Shown in pieces: positions 1 through 7,750 of a stretch of 64,000 bases of DNA. Location of the stretch: the NCBI RefSeq assembly GCF_001493375.1, contig NZ_LN929897.1, positions 859,832-923,831 on the forward strand. Reading direction: 5' to 3'. The DNA is from Streptomyces specialis (GTDB lineage Bacteria > Actinomycetota > Actinomycetes > Streptomycetales > Streptomycetaceae). The notes below the pieces were generated by a model, which did no database searches, was not told the origin of the DNA, and worked only from the letters and a program-made list of their open reading frames with translations. Made by a program: the position numbers and the translations under genes. Within the stretch, counting starts at the first letter, position 1. The number at the start of each line of letters is the position of its first letter.

Positions 1-2
1 CC

Positions 3-209
3 GGCCGGACCGTTCTCGTCGTCTCGCACGTCACGCCCGTCAAGACGCTGGTGCGGCTGGCGCTCGGCGCGCCCGCCCTGTCGATGTTCCGCATGGAGCT
101 GTCCCCGGCCGCCCTGTCCGAGGTGGCGTACTTCCCGGACGGCAACGCCTCGTTGCGCCGGTTCAACGACACCGCGCACCTGCGGACCGCGCAGCTCACA
201 GTTCGGTGA
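3..209 (+). CDS. C-terminal end of bifunctional RNase H / acid phosphatase (partial)
   Basis: The frame is open from the window edge to a TGA at 207-209. It encodes the tail of a histidine-phosphatase domain, with VVSHVTPVKTL near the start carrying the second conserved His of that fold. In actinobacteria this domain is fused behind an RNase HI domain (Rv2228c-type), and the next gene there is commonly yaaA, as here. The end overlaps the convergent yaaA gene by 14 bases. The RNase H half lies outside the window, so the fusion is inferred from family and neighbour. Confidence 0.72.
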   Translation, partial: GRTVLVVSHVTPVKTLVRLALGAPALSMFRMELSPAALSEVAYFPDGNASLRRFNDTAHLRTAQLTVR

Positions 210-993
210 CGACGATGTCCAGCCGGCCGGGCGCGCTCTCCTCCACCACGTAACCAAGGTCGCGCACCGCCCCGGCCAGCTTCGCCGGGGTGCGCGGCAG
301 CGGCCCGGCCTCCAGCAGGGCGCGCACCACACGGCCCTTGGTCGCCTTGTTGAAGTGGCTCACCACTGACCGCTTCTCCACGCCGTCCACCAGCCGCGCC
401 TGGAGCACCCGCACGGTCACCGTGCGCCGCGCCAGCTCGCCGTCCGGCCGCCACATCGCCGCGTACGCCGACGACCGCAGATCCAGCACCGGCCCGGCAC
501 CGGCCGCCTCCGGCAGCGCCCTCGCCAGCGGCTCCTTCCAGAACCCGGCCAGCGGCCCGAGCCCCGGCAGCCGCACCCCGGCCGGGCAGCGGTACGCCGG
601 GAGGCGGTCGGTGATCCGTACCGCGCCCCACAGGCCCGAGAAGACCAGCAGCGACTCCCGCGCCCGCCGCTTGCCCGCCGGGCTGAGCGAGCCGAGACCG
701 AGCGCGTCGTACAGCACACCCGTGTAGAGCTGCCCGGCCGGGCGGGCGGGAGCCGTGCGCATCGCCGCGTTCCGCGCGACCTCACCGGCCAGCCCCTCGC
801 TCAGCCCGAGCACCTCGCGCGCCTTCGTCACATCGTCCGTGCCGTGCGCGCCGCCGGAGCACAGGGCGATCAGCTCCGCCAGCACCCGTTCGCGCGCCGG
901 GGCGAGCGCGGGCAGCGAGAGGGCGCCCACATCGACGGGGGCCCCTCGTACCGCCCCGGTCTTCCCCTCCGACGGCGGCAGCAGCACCAGCAC
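196..993 (-). CDS. yaaA: Peroxide stress protein YaaA family (UPF0246)
   Basis: 265 residues from a GTG start. The N-terminal LVLLPPSEGKT is the signature of the YaaA/DUF328 family, and the C-terminal SHFNKATKGRVVRALL block is also typical. In E. coli YaaA limits Fenton damage by lowering free intracellular iron; the biochemical activity in actinobacteria is not settled. It is a cytosolic protein with no signal peptide. It converges on the RNase H/phosphatase gene and overlaps its end by 14 bases. Length matches the family (about 255-265). Confidence 0.9.
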   Translation of the reverse strand: MLVLLPPSEGKTGAVRGAPVDVGALSLPALAPARERVLAELIALCSGGAHGTDDVTKAREVLGLSEGLAGEVARNAAMRTAPARPAGQLYTGVLYDALGLGSLSPAGKRRARESLLVFSGLWGAVRITDRLPAYRCPAGVRLPGLGPLAGFWKEPLARALPEAAGAGPVLDLRSSAYAAMWRPDGELARRTVTVRVLQARLVDGVEKRSVVSHFNKATKGRVVRALLEAGPLPRTPAKLAGAVRDLGYVVEESAPGRLDIVVTEL

Positions 994-1242
994 TTCGCGT
1001 CACTCCTCGCGTTCCCCACGGGCCTCATGTTCTCCGTCCGGAGGCGACGATACTGGCCGGACGTCGCGCTCGCCGCCGTACGCCCGGTCGGCGCAGTACC
1101 GCGTCACCCGGGCGTGTGGGCCGCCGGACGCGGCCCGCCGTCCGGCCGAGTCGGTGGTTCCGGCCCGTGCCGGGCGTCGCGCCGGGCGCGCAACGCTGCG
1201 GTGTCCGGGACGCCGGGTGCCGTTCCCCCCGATGCTGGAGCC

Positions 1243-2181
1243 ATGTCTCCGCGCGGCTGGATCCTGTTCTCCCTGATGAGCGTCATCTGGGGCATCCCGT
1301 ACCTGATGATCAAGGTCGCGGTCGGGGGCGTGCCCGTCCCCGTCGTCGTCTTCACCAGGACCGCGATCGGCGCGCTGCTCCTGCTGCCGCTCGCCTACCG
1401 CGAACTGCCCCGGCTGCGCCCGTACGCCGTGCCGGTCATGGCGTTCGCGGCCTGCGAGATCATCGGGCCCTGGTTCCTGCTCTCGGACGCCGAACGCCAC
1501 CTGTCCAGCTCCATGACGGGCCTGCTGATCGCCGCCGTGCCGGTCGTGGCCGTCGTTCTCGCCCGGCTGACCGGCGGGCGCGAACAGCTCGGCGCCCTGC
1601 GCTGGACCGGCCTGGCCGTCGGCCTGGCGGGCGTGGCGGTCCTGGCCGCCCCGCGGATCGGCGGCGGCAGCACCTGGCCGGTGACCGAGGTCCTGCTGAC
1701 GGCCCTGTGCTACGCGGGCGCCCCCCTGATCGCGGCCCGCACCCTGCGGGACGTGCCGACGCTCCCGCTGACGGCCGCCTGCCTGACCCTGGCGGCCCTG
1801 GTCTACGCCCTGCCCGGCCTCGTCTCGCTGCCCGACACGATGCCCTCGACCGAGGTCCTGGCCTCGCTGGCGGGTCTCGGGGTGATCTGCACGGCGCTGG
1901 GCTTCGTCGTCTTCCTCGAACTGATCCGGGAGGTCGGCACCTCCCGGGCGATGGTCTTCACCTACGTCAACCCGGCGGTGGCCGTCGCGGCCGGCGTCGC
2001 GTTCCTCGCCGAACCCCTGACCGGCACCATCGTGGCCGCCTTCGCCCTCATCCTGGCGGGCTCGATCCTGGCCACGGGTAGGATGGCCGGTACGGCGGAC
2101 GAGCCGGCCGGGCGGTCGCGTCGGGATCCTCTGGATCTCGCCGAGGAACGTCCGGGCTCCACAGGGCAGGGTGGTAGGTAA
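1243..2181 (+). CDS. EamA/DMT-family transporter
   Basis: 312 residues from the ATG at 1243, chosen because the hydrophobic N-terminus (GWILFSLMSVIWGIPYLMIKVAV) is the first helix of the DMT fold; the open frame further upstream is arginine-rich and not protein-like. About ten membrane helices form two EamA repeats (roughly residues 5-135 and 145-280), ending in FVVFLELIREVGTSRAMVFTYVNPAVAVAAG, typical of the second repeat. Substrate is unknown; relatives export amino acids or metabolites. The last 29 or so residues (hydrophilic, ending GSTGQGGR) are encoded inside rnpB, so the natural C-terminus is probably unstructured. Confidence 0.88.
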   Translation: MSPRGWILFSLMSVIWGIPYLMIKVAVGGVPVPVVVFTRTAIGALLLLPLAYRELPRLRPYAVPVMAFAACEIIGPWFLLSDAERHLSSSMTGLLIAAVPVVAVVLARLTGGREQLGALRWTGLAVGLAGVAVLAAPRIGGGSTWPVTEVLLTALCYAGAPLIAARTLRDVPTLPLTAACLTLAALVYALPGLVSLPDTMPSTEVLASLAGLGVICTALGFVVFLELIREVGTSRAMVFTYVNPAVAVAAGVAFLAEPLTGTIVAAFALILAGSILATGRMAGTADEPAGRSRRDPLDLAEERPGSTGQGGR

Positions 2182-2504
2182 CGCCTACCTGGGGTGACCC
2201 ACGGGAAAGTGCCACAGAAAACAGACCGCCGGGGCGATGAGCCCCGGTAAGGGTGAAACGGTGGTGTAAGAGACCACCAGCGCCCAGGGTGACCTGGGCG
2301 GCTCGGTAAACCCCACCCGGAGCAAGGTCAAGAGGGGCCGTCACACCGACGACCCTGCGCGGACGACCGAGGGCTGCCCGCCCGAGTCCGCGGGTAGACC
2401 GCTTGAGGCCGGTGGCGACACCGGCCCTAGATGGATGACCGCCTCCTCCCGGGCCGCAAGACCCCGGAGCGACAAAACCCGGCGTACAGGCCGACTCGTC
2501 CGCC
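2094..2504 (+). ncRNA. rnpB: RNase P RNA, bacterial type A
   Basis: Catalytic RNA of RNase P, which removes 5' leaders from tRNA precursors. The ends pair as helix P1: GGCGGACGAG at 2094-2103 with CTCGTCCGCC at 2495-2504, followed by CGGCC pairing with GGCCG inside. Universally conserved blocks are present in order: GAGGAACGTCCGGGCTCC near 2143, ACAGAAAACAGACCGCC near 2214, GGGTGAAACGGTG near 2250, TAAGAGACCACCAGCGCC near 2267, AGATGGATGACCGCC near 2429, and ACAAAACCCGGCGTACAGG near 2472. Length (about 411) is normal for streptomycetes. The 5' end lies under the end of the EamA gene. Confidence 0.95.
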
Positions 2505-2535
2505 TTCCCGGCGCTTGACCTGCTCGACCCATCGG

Positions 2536-2565
2536 CGATATCAATCGGGTCGGAATTTGATATCG
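2536..2565. promoter_or_regulatory. Inverted repeat upstream of vapBC, likely operator
   Basis: CGATATCAA (2536-2544) and TTGATATCG (2557-2565) form a perfect 9-bp inverted repeat with a 12-base spacer, 46 bases before the vapB start. VapB antitoxins bind such repeats at their own promoter, so autoregulation is a natural reading. This AT-rich palindrome stands out from its GC-rich surroundings. Confidence 0.6.
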
Positions 2566-2611
2566 TTGGCGTGGTGCCCTGGGTGGAGAGGGCAGGCTGG
2601 AGGAGTGGCCC

Positions 2612-2827
2612 ATGACGCGAACAGTGATCGACATCGATGACGAGCTGCTGGTCCAGGCGGCTGAGGTCTTCGGTACCTCGACGAAGGTCGCCACGGTGAA
2701 CGCCGCCCTGGAGGATGTGATCAAGCGTCGGAAGCGGGCCTCGTTCCTGGGATGGCTGGCCGAGGGTGGGTTGCCTGATCTGACCGGTCCCGTCGAGGAC
2801 ACGGATGGCGCGGGCCGGGCGGCGTGA
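2612..2827 (+). CDS. vapB: Type II antitoxin, VapB family
   Basis: 71 residues. The N-terminus MTRTVIDIDDELLVQAAEVFGTS is a ribbon-helix-helix DNA-binding motif of the VapB (DUF2191) family, followed by TVNAALEDVIKRRKR and a C-terminal arm rich in Gly and acidic residues that would occupy the toxin. A GGAGGAG ribosome site precedes the ATG. The stop overlaps the toxin start in GTGA, the usual coupling of this module. It probably neutralises the next gene product and represses the operon through the palindrome at 2536-2565. Confidence 0.88.
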   Translation: MTRTVIDIDDELLVQAAEVFGTSTKVATVNAALEDVIKRRKRASFLGWLAEGGLPDLTGPVEDTDGAGRAA

Positions 2828-3240
2828 CGGGTCGCTATCTCATCGACAAGTCGGCGCTGGCCCGTTATCCGAAGCCGGTGGTCCGGGCGGTGATCGATCC
2901 GCTGCACAACGCGGGGCTGCTGGCGGTGTGCGGGGCCGTCGAGGTCGAGGTCATGCACAGCGCACGGTCCAAGGCGGACGCGGAACGGATCCGTGACGAG
3001 ATGCGCGGCTTCGACTGGCTGACGACCCCTGACGAGGTGTGGGACCGGGCACTGGAGGTGCAGACGCGACTCGTCGGCTCGGGGAACTGGAAGGCGCTCT
3101 CGGTGGCGGATCTGGTCATCGCGGCGACCGCCGAGCGGCACGGAGCGGTGGTGCTGCACTACGACGGCGACTACGACATGATCGCGAGCGTGACCGGCCA
3201 GCCGACCCAATGGGTGGTCCCGGCCGGTGCCGCCGACTGA
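2824..3240 (+). CDS. vapC: Type II toxin, VapC PIN-domain ribonuclease
   Basis: 138 residues from a GTG that overlaps the vapB stop. The PIN-domain acidic residues are visible: Asp8 in YLIDKSAL, Glu40/Glu42 in GAVEVEV, Asp96 in ALSVADLVIAA, and Asp114/Asp116 in LHYDGDYD. VapC toxins are Mg-dependent endoribonucleases that cut tRNA or rRNA. Length fits the family and no catalytic residue is missing, so the toxin appears intact. A short hairpin (CACGCG/CGCGTG, 3258-3275) follows. Confidence 0.9.
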   Translation: MTGRYLIDKSALARYPKPVVRAVIDPLHNAGLLAVCGAVEVEVMHSARSKADAERIRDEMRGFDWLTTPDEVWDRALEVQTRLVGSGNWKALSVADLVIAATAERHGAVVLHYDGDYDMIASVTGQPTQWVVPAGAAD

Positions 3241-3367
3241 GCTACGGGCACCGGCCGCCACGCGGAGGAACGCGTGACCCGGACCGGGGCACGGGTCTGA
3301 CCCGGGCGCTTCACCCGGTGAGCGCAGGTTCCTTCACCAATCGTGTGCCGGGAGTGGGGTCCTGGGG

Positions 3368-3634
3368 TCAGGAGGCCTTGCTCAGGGCTGGGTCCGTGCG
3401 CCAGGCGTTGGCGAGGTCGGGGAGGGGGACGTCGAGGACCTCGCTGAGTCGGACGATGGTGCCGAACGCGGGTGTCGGCAGTCTGCCGGTCTCGATCTTG
3501 CGGAGGGTCTCCGGCGAGATGCCCGCCGCCAGGGCCACCTCGGCGAGGTTGCGTCCGGCCCGGGCGGAGCGCAGGGCGGCTCCGAGGCGTCGGCCCGCCT
3601 CGATCTGTTCGGGGGCGAGCGGATGGCGAACCAT
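3368..3634 (-). CDS. XRE-family helix-turn-helix regulator
   Basis: 88 residues from the ATG at 3634; an in-frame GTG at 3661 would add nine residues without a better ribosome site. The helix-turn-helix covers about residues 15-65: LGAALRSARAGRNLAEVALAAGISPETLRKIE. There is no ligand domain, so it is a minimal Cro/C1-type repressor. It is divergent from map with an AT-rich palindrome between them, suggesting it controls itself and the aminopeptidase gene. Confidence 0.82.
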   Translation of the reverse strand: MVRHPLAPEQIEAGRRLGAALRSARAGRNLAEVALAAGISPETLRKIETGRLPTPAFGTIVRLSEVLDVPLPDLANAWRTDPALSKAS

Positions 3635-3669
3635 GCGGTCATGGTAGCAACCACCCCCCACCCCGGTCT

Positions 3670-3683
3670 GGTATAAATATACC
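3670..3683. promoter_or_regulatory. Palindrome between XRE regulator and map, candidate operator
   Basis: GGTATA-AA-TATACC is a perfect 6-bp-arm palindrome in the 78-base divergent gap. It overlaps where the -10 regions of both genes would fall and is the only AT-rich stretch nearby. Binding by the XRE protein at 3368-3634 is inferred. Confidence 0.5.
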
Positions 3684-3712
3684 GGTCAATACTCTGGGGA
3701 AAGAGGACCGCG

Positions 3713-4531
3713 GTGATCGAGATCAAGGCTCCGAAGGACATCGAGCGCATGCACGTCACCGGACAGTTCGTCGGTCAGGTGCTGGAGGAGCTCGGCGACC
3801 TCGCCGCGGTGGGGGTCGATCTGATGGATCTGGAGCATCACGCCCGCCGCCGGATCAAGGAGCGCGGCGCCCAGTCCTGTTACTGGGACTACGCCCCCTC
3901 GTTCGGCGAAGGTCCCTTCCGGAACGTGGTGTGCCTCTCGGTCAACGACGCCGTGCTGCACGGACTGCCGCACAGGTACAAGCTGCGCGACGGGGACCTG
4001 TTGAGCATGGACATCGCGGTGAGCGTCGACGGCTGGGTCGCGGACTCGGCCCTCTCCGTCGTCGTCGGCACCCCGGCCGAGGAGGACCTGCGGCTGATCG
4101 AGGCCACGGAAGTCGCCCTGGAGGCGGCGATCAAGGTCGCCCGGCCCGGCAACCGGATCGGGGACATCTCGGCGACCATCGGCGCGGTCGCCGCGGAGTA
4201 CGGCTACCCGGTCAACCTGGAGTTCGGCGGCCACGGCCTCGGCCGCACGATGCACGAGGACCCCCACGTGCCCAACGACGGGCGGCCCGGGCGCGGCTGG
4301 AAACTGCGCCCCGGCCTGGCGCTCGCGATCGAGCCCTGGTTCGCCCGCGGCACCGACAAGATCGTCTTCGACCGGGACGGGTGGACGATCCGTTCGGCCG
4401 ACGGCTCGCGCACCGCTCACTCCGAGCACACGATCGCCATCACCGAGGGCGATCCGCTGGTGCTCACCCGCCGTCCCCGCCACCTCGCGGCGGAACAGGG
4501 CGGCAACGGCCCGCCCCCGGCCGCGCGTTGA
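3713..4531 (+). CDS. map: Type I methionine aminopeptidase
   Basis: 272 residues from a GTG preceded by AAAGAGGA. The enzyme removes initiator Met from nascent proteins. All five metal ligands are recognisable: Asp100 (SMDIAVS), Asp111 (WVADSAL), His174 (GGHGLGR), Glu207 (LAIEPWF) and Glu238 (HSEHTIA); His83 and His181 match the substrate-binding histidines of E. coli MetAP. It begins directly with the catalytic domain, without the N-terminal zinc extension. The pairing with a small XRE regulator suggests a secondary, regulated MetAP rather than the housekeeping copy near ribosomal genes. Confidence 0.92.
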   Translation: MIEIKAPKDIERMHVTGQFVGQVLEELGDLAAVGVDLMDLEHHARRRIKERGAQSCYWDYAPSFGEGPFRNVVCLSVNDAVLHGLPHRYKLRDGDLLSMDIAVSVDGWVADSALSVVVGTPAEEDLRLIEATEVALEAAIKVARPGNRIGDISATIGAVAAEYGYPVNLEFGGHGLGRTMHEDPHVPNDGRPGRGWKLRPGLALAIEPWFARGTDKIVFDRDGWTIRSADGSRTAHSEHTIAITEGDPLVLTRRPRHLAAEQGGNGPPPAAR

Positions 4532-4600
4532 CGCGCCCTCCGGGGCCGGCACGCTCGCGCGGGCAGCGACGAGCCCGCCAAGAGCCACCGGGGCACGCGG

Positions 4601-5116
4601 TCACGAGGTGAAGAACGGTGTCTGGCCCTCGCCCTGGAGCCGGATGTCGAAGCGCAGCCCGTCGCCGTCGCGGACGGCGACGAGGCGGGGGGCCGCCGCC
4701 GTGGGGACCAGCGCCAGTACGGGGTCCTCGGCGAGGTCCTGACCGGGCAGGTAGAGCCGGGTGCGGGCGGGCTTCAGCAGGCCGCGGCCGAAGACGTCGA
4801 CGCGGAAGTGCGGGGCCTGCGGCCGGCCGTCGAGCGGTGGCGCGGGGGCCGGGGGGCCCATGACGACGCGGTACTCGCCGTTCTCGTCGGTGCGCCCGCG
4901 CGCCCACAGGGGCCCGGACCAGAGTTCGACGAAGCCCTCCGGGTACGCGACGGGATCGCCGGCGCCGTCGGTGACGCGGCCGTGGATCTCGATGGCGCCG
5001 GGGTCGTCCGGGCCGACCGCGCGGTCGCAGCCCTCGAAGATCAGCGCGAAGCCGTAGAGCGGACCCGATGTCTGCGACGGTGTGGGGATCAGGGGGCGGC
5101 CGGGCGTGCGGCTCAT
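4601..5116 (-). CDS. pcaG: Intradiol dioxygenase, protocatechuate 3,4-dioxygenase alpha-subunit type
   Basis: 171 residues. PTPSQTSGPLYGFALIFEG at the N-terminus is the alpha-subunit signature, followed by the beta-sandwich core (HGRVTDGAGDPV, VELW, GRTDENGEYRV, HFRVDVFGRGLLKPARTRLYLPGQ). Alpha subunits lack the iron ligands, as this one does. With the beta subunit at 10063-10761 it would form the enzyme that opens catechol-type rings between the hydroxyls. It is the last gene of the operon and overlaps the dehydrogenase stop in ATGA. The two subunits are normally adjacent; here five genes separate them. Confidence 0.85.
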   Translation of the reverse strand: MSRTPGRPLIPTPSQTSGPLYGFALIFEGCDRAVGPDDPGAIEIHGRVTDGAGDPVAYPEGFVELWSGPLWARGRTDENGEYRVVMGPPAPAPPLDGRPQAPHFRVDVFGRGLLKPARTRLYLPGQDLAEDPVLALVPTAAAPRLVAVRDGDGLRFDIRLQGEGQTPFFTS

Positions 5117-6144
5117 CGCGGGCCTCCCGGGGTGACGACGACGCGGCCGAGCTGGTGGCCGTCCTCGGCCATCCGGTGCGCCTCCGCTATCGCTTCGAGC
5201 GGGAACGTCCCGGCGATCCGCGGCTGGAGCCGCCCGGCGGCGACCAGGGAGGCGACGTCCTCGATCTGCGCGCGGGTGACGCTGCCGACGCCGAGCAGCT
5301 CGGCCCGTTTGAAGAAGACACGCGCGAGGTTGATGGAGACCTCCTCGCCGGACAACTGCCCGACCAGGACGTACCGGCCGTGCTGGGCGAGGCTCCGGAA
5401 CGCCGGGGTGAAGACCCGGCTGCCGACCGTGTCGATCACGACATCGACGCCCCGCCCTTCGGTGAGCTTTCCGATGTCGCGGAACCACTCCTCCCCGCCG
5501 TCGACGAGCACCTGGTGCGCGCCCGCCGCGATCAGCGCCTCGGCCTTGTCCGACGACCGGGTCCGGGCGATGACGCGCGCGCCGGCCAGGGCCGCGAGCT
5601 GCACGGCCGACCACCCCACCCCGCCCGAGGCGCCCGTGACGAGCACGGTGTCACCGAGGCGGACCCGCCCGGTGTCGCGCACCGCGTTGAGGGCGACACC
5701 GACGGCCGCCCCGAGAATCGCCCCGACGGCCGGGTCGATGGTGGGGGCGATGCGCACCAGGGTCTCGGCCGGCAGCACGGCGTACTCCCCGTAGCCGCCG
5801 TGGGCGGTCTGCGCCCGGTCGGGGCAGGAGGTCTCGCGGCCCGTCCGGCAGTCGCGGCACAGGCCGCAACTGTTCCACGGCTTGTTCGCGACCCGGTCCC
5901 CGACCGACAGGTGCCCGACCCGGTCACCGACGGCGACGACGTCTCCGCAGATCTCCTGGCCGGGGACCTTGGGGAGCACGACGCCGCGGCGGTAGACGCC
6001 GCCGCGTTCGGCGACGTCGTGGCCGGAGACCCCGCAGGCGAGCACCTTGACCAGCGCGTCGGTGGGGCCGGGGACGGGCTGGTCGACCTCCTCGACGGCC
6101 AGCACCTCCGGCCCTCCGGTCCGGCGCAGCACGACGGCTTTCAT
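5113..6144 (-). CDS. Zinc-binding alcohol dehydrogenase / quinone oxidoreductase family (MDR)
   Basis: 343 residues from ATG 6144. The GroES-like N-terminal domain (MKAVVLRRTGGPEVLAVEEV) contains a structural-zinc Cys cluster, CGLCRDCRTGRETSC, and the Rossmann domain has VLVTGASGGVGWSAVQLAAL for NADPH. It resembles the zinc-containing dehydrogenases often found in aromatic and acyl-CoA catabolic clusters. It overlaps both neighbours by four bases, so it is translationally coupled. Substrate is unknown; an oxidoreductive step on a pathway intermediate is inferred. Confidence 0.85.
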   Translation of the reverse strand: MKAVVLRRTGGPEVLAVEEVDQPVPGPTDALVKVLACGVSGHDVAERGGVYRRGVVLPKVPGQEICGDVVAVGDRVGHLSVGDRVANKPWNSCGLCRDCRTGRETSCPDRAQTAHGGYGEYAVLPAETLVRIAPTIDPAVGAILGAAVGVALNAVRDTGRVRLGDTVLVTGASGGVGWSAVQLAALAGARVIARTRSSDKAEALIAAGAHQVLVDGGEEWFRDIGKLTEGRGVDVVIDTVGSRVFTPAFRSLAQHGRYVLVGQLSGEEVSINLARVFFKRAELLGVGSVTRAQIEDVASLVAAGRLQPRIAGTFPLEAIAEAHRMAEDGHQLGRVVVTPGGPR

Positions 6145-6590
6145 TCGGTTTCTCCTGTGAACGATGTGGTGCAGTCGCCGGTCGGCCACTGCTCGATGAC
6201 GGGGCGGACACGCTGCCCGCTCACCGGCTCCCGCTCGCCGATCCAGCGGCCGAACAGGCGTGGTCCGTCGTCCAGTTGGACGCAGACGACGCAGTACGGC
6301 ACTAGGTGTTCGAACGCGGCGAGGTAGCTGCGCCGGTACCGGATCCAGGTGTGCACGACGCCCGTGCCCGGCACGTCGTCCCAGGTCCAGGCGGTGTCGG
6401 AGCAGTACGGGCACACCGGCCCGGCCGGGTAACGGGTGCGGCGGCAGCCGGAGCAGCGGCGCAGCACGATCCGCCCCTCGCGCAGCGCGTCGAACGGCAC
6501 CCGCAGGTCGGGGGCGTGGCGCGGGATCAGGTCGCGCAGGCCCTCGGCGTACGCGCCGGGGTCGTGGGGCACGATCGGTACGGCGTTCAC
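6141..6590 (-). CDS. Zn-ribbon / OB-fold protein (DUF35)
   Basis: 149 residues from the GTG at 6590, which overlaps the thiolase stop (GTGA). A rubredoxin-like zinc ribbon uses Cys46, Cys49, Cys60 and Cys63 (RCSGC, CPYC), followed by an OB-fold (GTGVVHTWIRYRRSYLAAFEHLVPYCVVCVQLDDGPRLFG). DUF35 proteins partner thiolase-fold enzymes; with Ltp2 and ChsH2 in steroid degradation the pair forms a retro-aldolase. Its position directly behind the thiolase-like gene argues for such a complex here. Confidence 0.88.
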   Translation of the reverse strand: MNAVPIVPHDPGAYAEGLRDLIPRHAPDLRVPFDALREGRIVLRRCSGCRRTRYPAGPVCPYCSDTAWTWDDVPGTGVVHTWIRYRRSYLAAFEHLVPYCVVCVQLDDGPRLFGRWIGEREPVSGQRVRPVIEQWPTGDCTTSFTGETE

Positions 6591-7750
6591 TCGTCTCTCC
6601 CGAAGACGATGGAGTCGCCGAGGGTGCTGCCCCACTGGGCGAGCCGCAGGCCGGGCACCTGGCGGGCGCCGGCCCGGCCGCGTACCTGCGTGACGATCTC
6701 GGCGAGCTGGCCCCAGCCGTTGCTGTGGCCTTCGGACAGGTGGCCGCCGGACGTGTTGACCGGCAGGTCGCCGCCCAGGGCGATGCGGCCGTCCTGGGTC
6801 CAGTCGGGCGCGTCGCCGGGCTCGCAGAAGCCGAAGCGTTCCAGCGCCCACCAGACCTGGCTGGTGAAGCCGTCGTAGCAGCCGAAGGTGCCGATGTCGG
6901 CCGGGGCGATGGCCAGTTCGGCGTGGACGCGGGCGGTCCCGGGCCGGTAGTCGAAGACGTCGGCCTGGTTGATGCCAAGACCGGGCCGGCCGAAGATGAA
7001 CTCGTCGGGGCCGGCGTTGATGCCCTGGTAGGCGAGCATCCGCACCGGCGTGCCGGCGAGGTCGCGGGCCCGTTCGGCGCTGGTGACGATCATCACCGTG
7101 CCGCAGTCGGACGGCACCGAGCAGTCGAACAGCCGCAGCGGCTCGACGATCCAGCGCGACGCGCGGTAGTCGGCCTCGGTCATCGGGTCCCGCTTGAGCG
7201 CGGCCTCGTTCAGAGCGGCGTGGCCGCGCTGCGCGATCGCGACGGCCCCGAGCTTGTCACGGTCGACGCCGTACAGCGCCAGGTAGCGCCGGGTGGCGAG
7301 GGCGGCGCCGCCGATGGGGGCGGCCAGGCCCGCGTACGGTGTCTCGGCGTGCGCGCCGCCGCCTTCCCGCATGCCCTCGGCGAAGTCCGCCCGGCCGGCC
7401 TCGCCGTACGGGGGCAGGGGGCTGTTGCGGAACACGCCGAGGCAGGCCACGTAGTCGGCCAGCCCGCACTCCACGGCCATCGCGGCGGTCATCAGCACCG
7501 TCGAGGCGAACCGGCCGTGGCTCCAGGTCTGGGAGGCGTAGCGGACGTCGAGGCCGAGCAGGGTGGCCGCCTCGTCGTAGTCGATGCCGCGGGGGGAGCC
7601 GATCTGCACGACGAGGCCGTCGATCTGGTCGCGGCGCAGGCCGGCGTCGGCGAGCGCGGCCGACAGGGCCCGGCCGGCCAGGGAGCCGGCGCTCTCGTCG
7701 TGCCTGCCGAAGCCGACGGAGCCGACTCCGGCGACGCTCGTCCCCTTCAC
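6587..7750 (-). CDS. Thiolase-fold protein (lipid-transfer/aldolase type, lacking the usual nucleophile Cys)
   Basis: 387 residues from a GTG. The sequence follows the SCP-x/DitF thiolase-like family: a VGVGSVGFGR-like start and a late SGGHLSEGH block at about 334-342. The nucleophile motif SCASG of true thiolases is replaced by TWSHGRFAST at about 75-84, with no Cys there. Family members with this loss, paired with DUF35 partners, act as retro-aldolases or CoA-ester lyases rather than classical thiolases. It overlaps both neighbours by four bases. Confidence 0.85.
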   Translation of the reverse strand: MKGTSVAGVGSVGFGRHDESAGSLAGRALSAALADAGLRRDQIDGLVVQIGSPRGIDYDEAATLLGLDVRYASQTWSHGRFASTVLMTAAMAVECGLADYVACLGVFRNSPLPPYGEAGRADFAEGMREGGGAHAETPYAGLAAPIGGAALATRRYLALYGVDRDKLGAVAIAQRGHAALNEAALKRDPMTEADYRASRWIVEPLRLFDCSVPSDCGTVMIVTSAERARDLAGTPVRMLAYQGINAGPDEFIFGRPGLGINQADVFDYRPGTARVHAELAIAPADIGTFGCYDGFTSQVWWALERFGFCEPGDAPDWTQDGRIALGGDLPVNTSGGHLSEGHSNGWGQLAEIVTQVRGRAGARQVPGLRLAQWGSTLGDSIVFGRDE

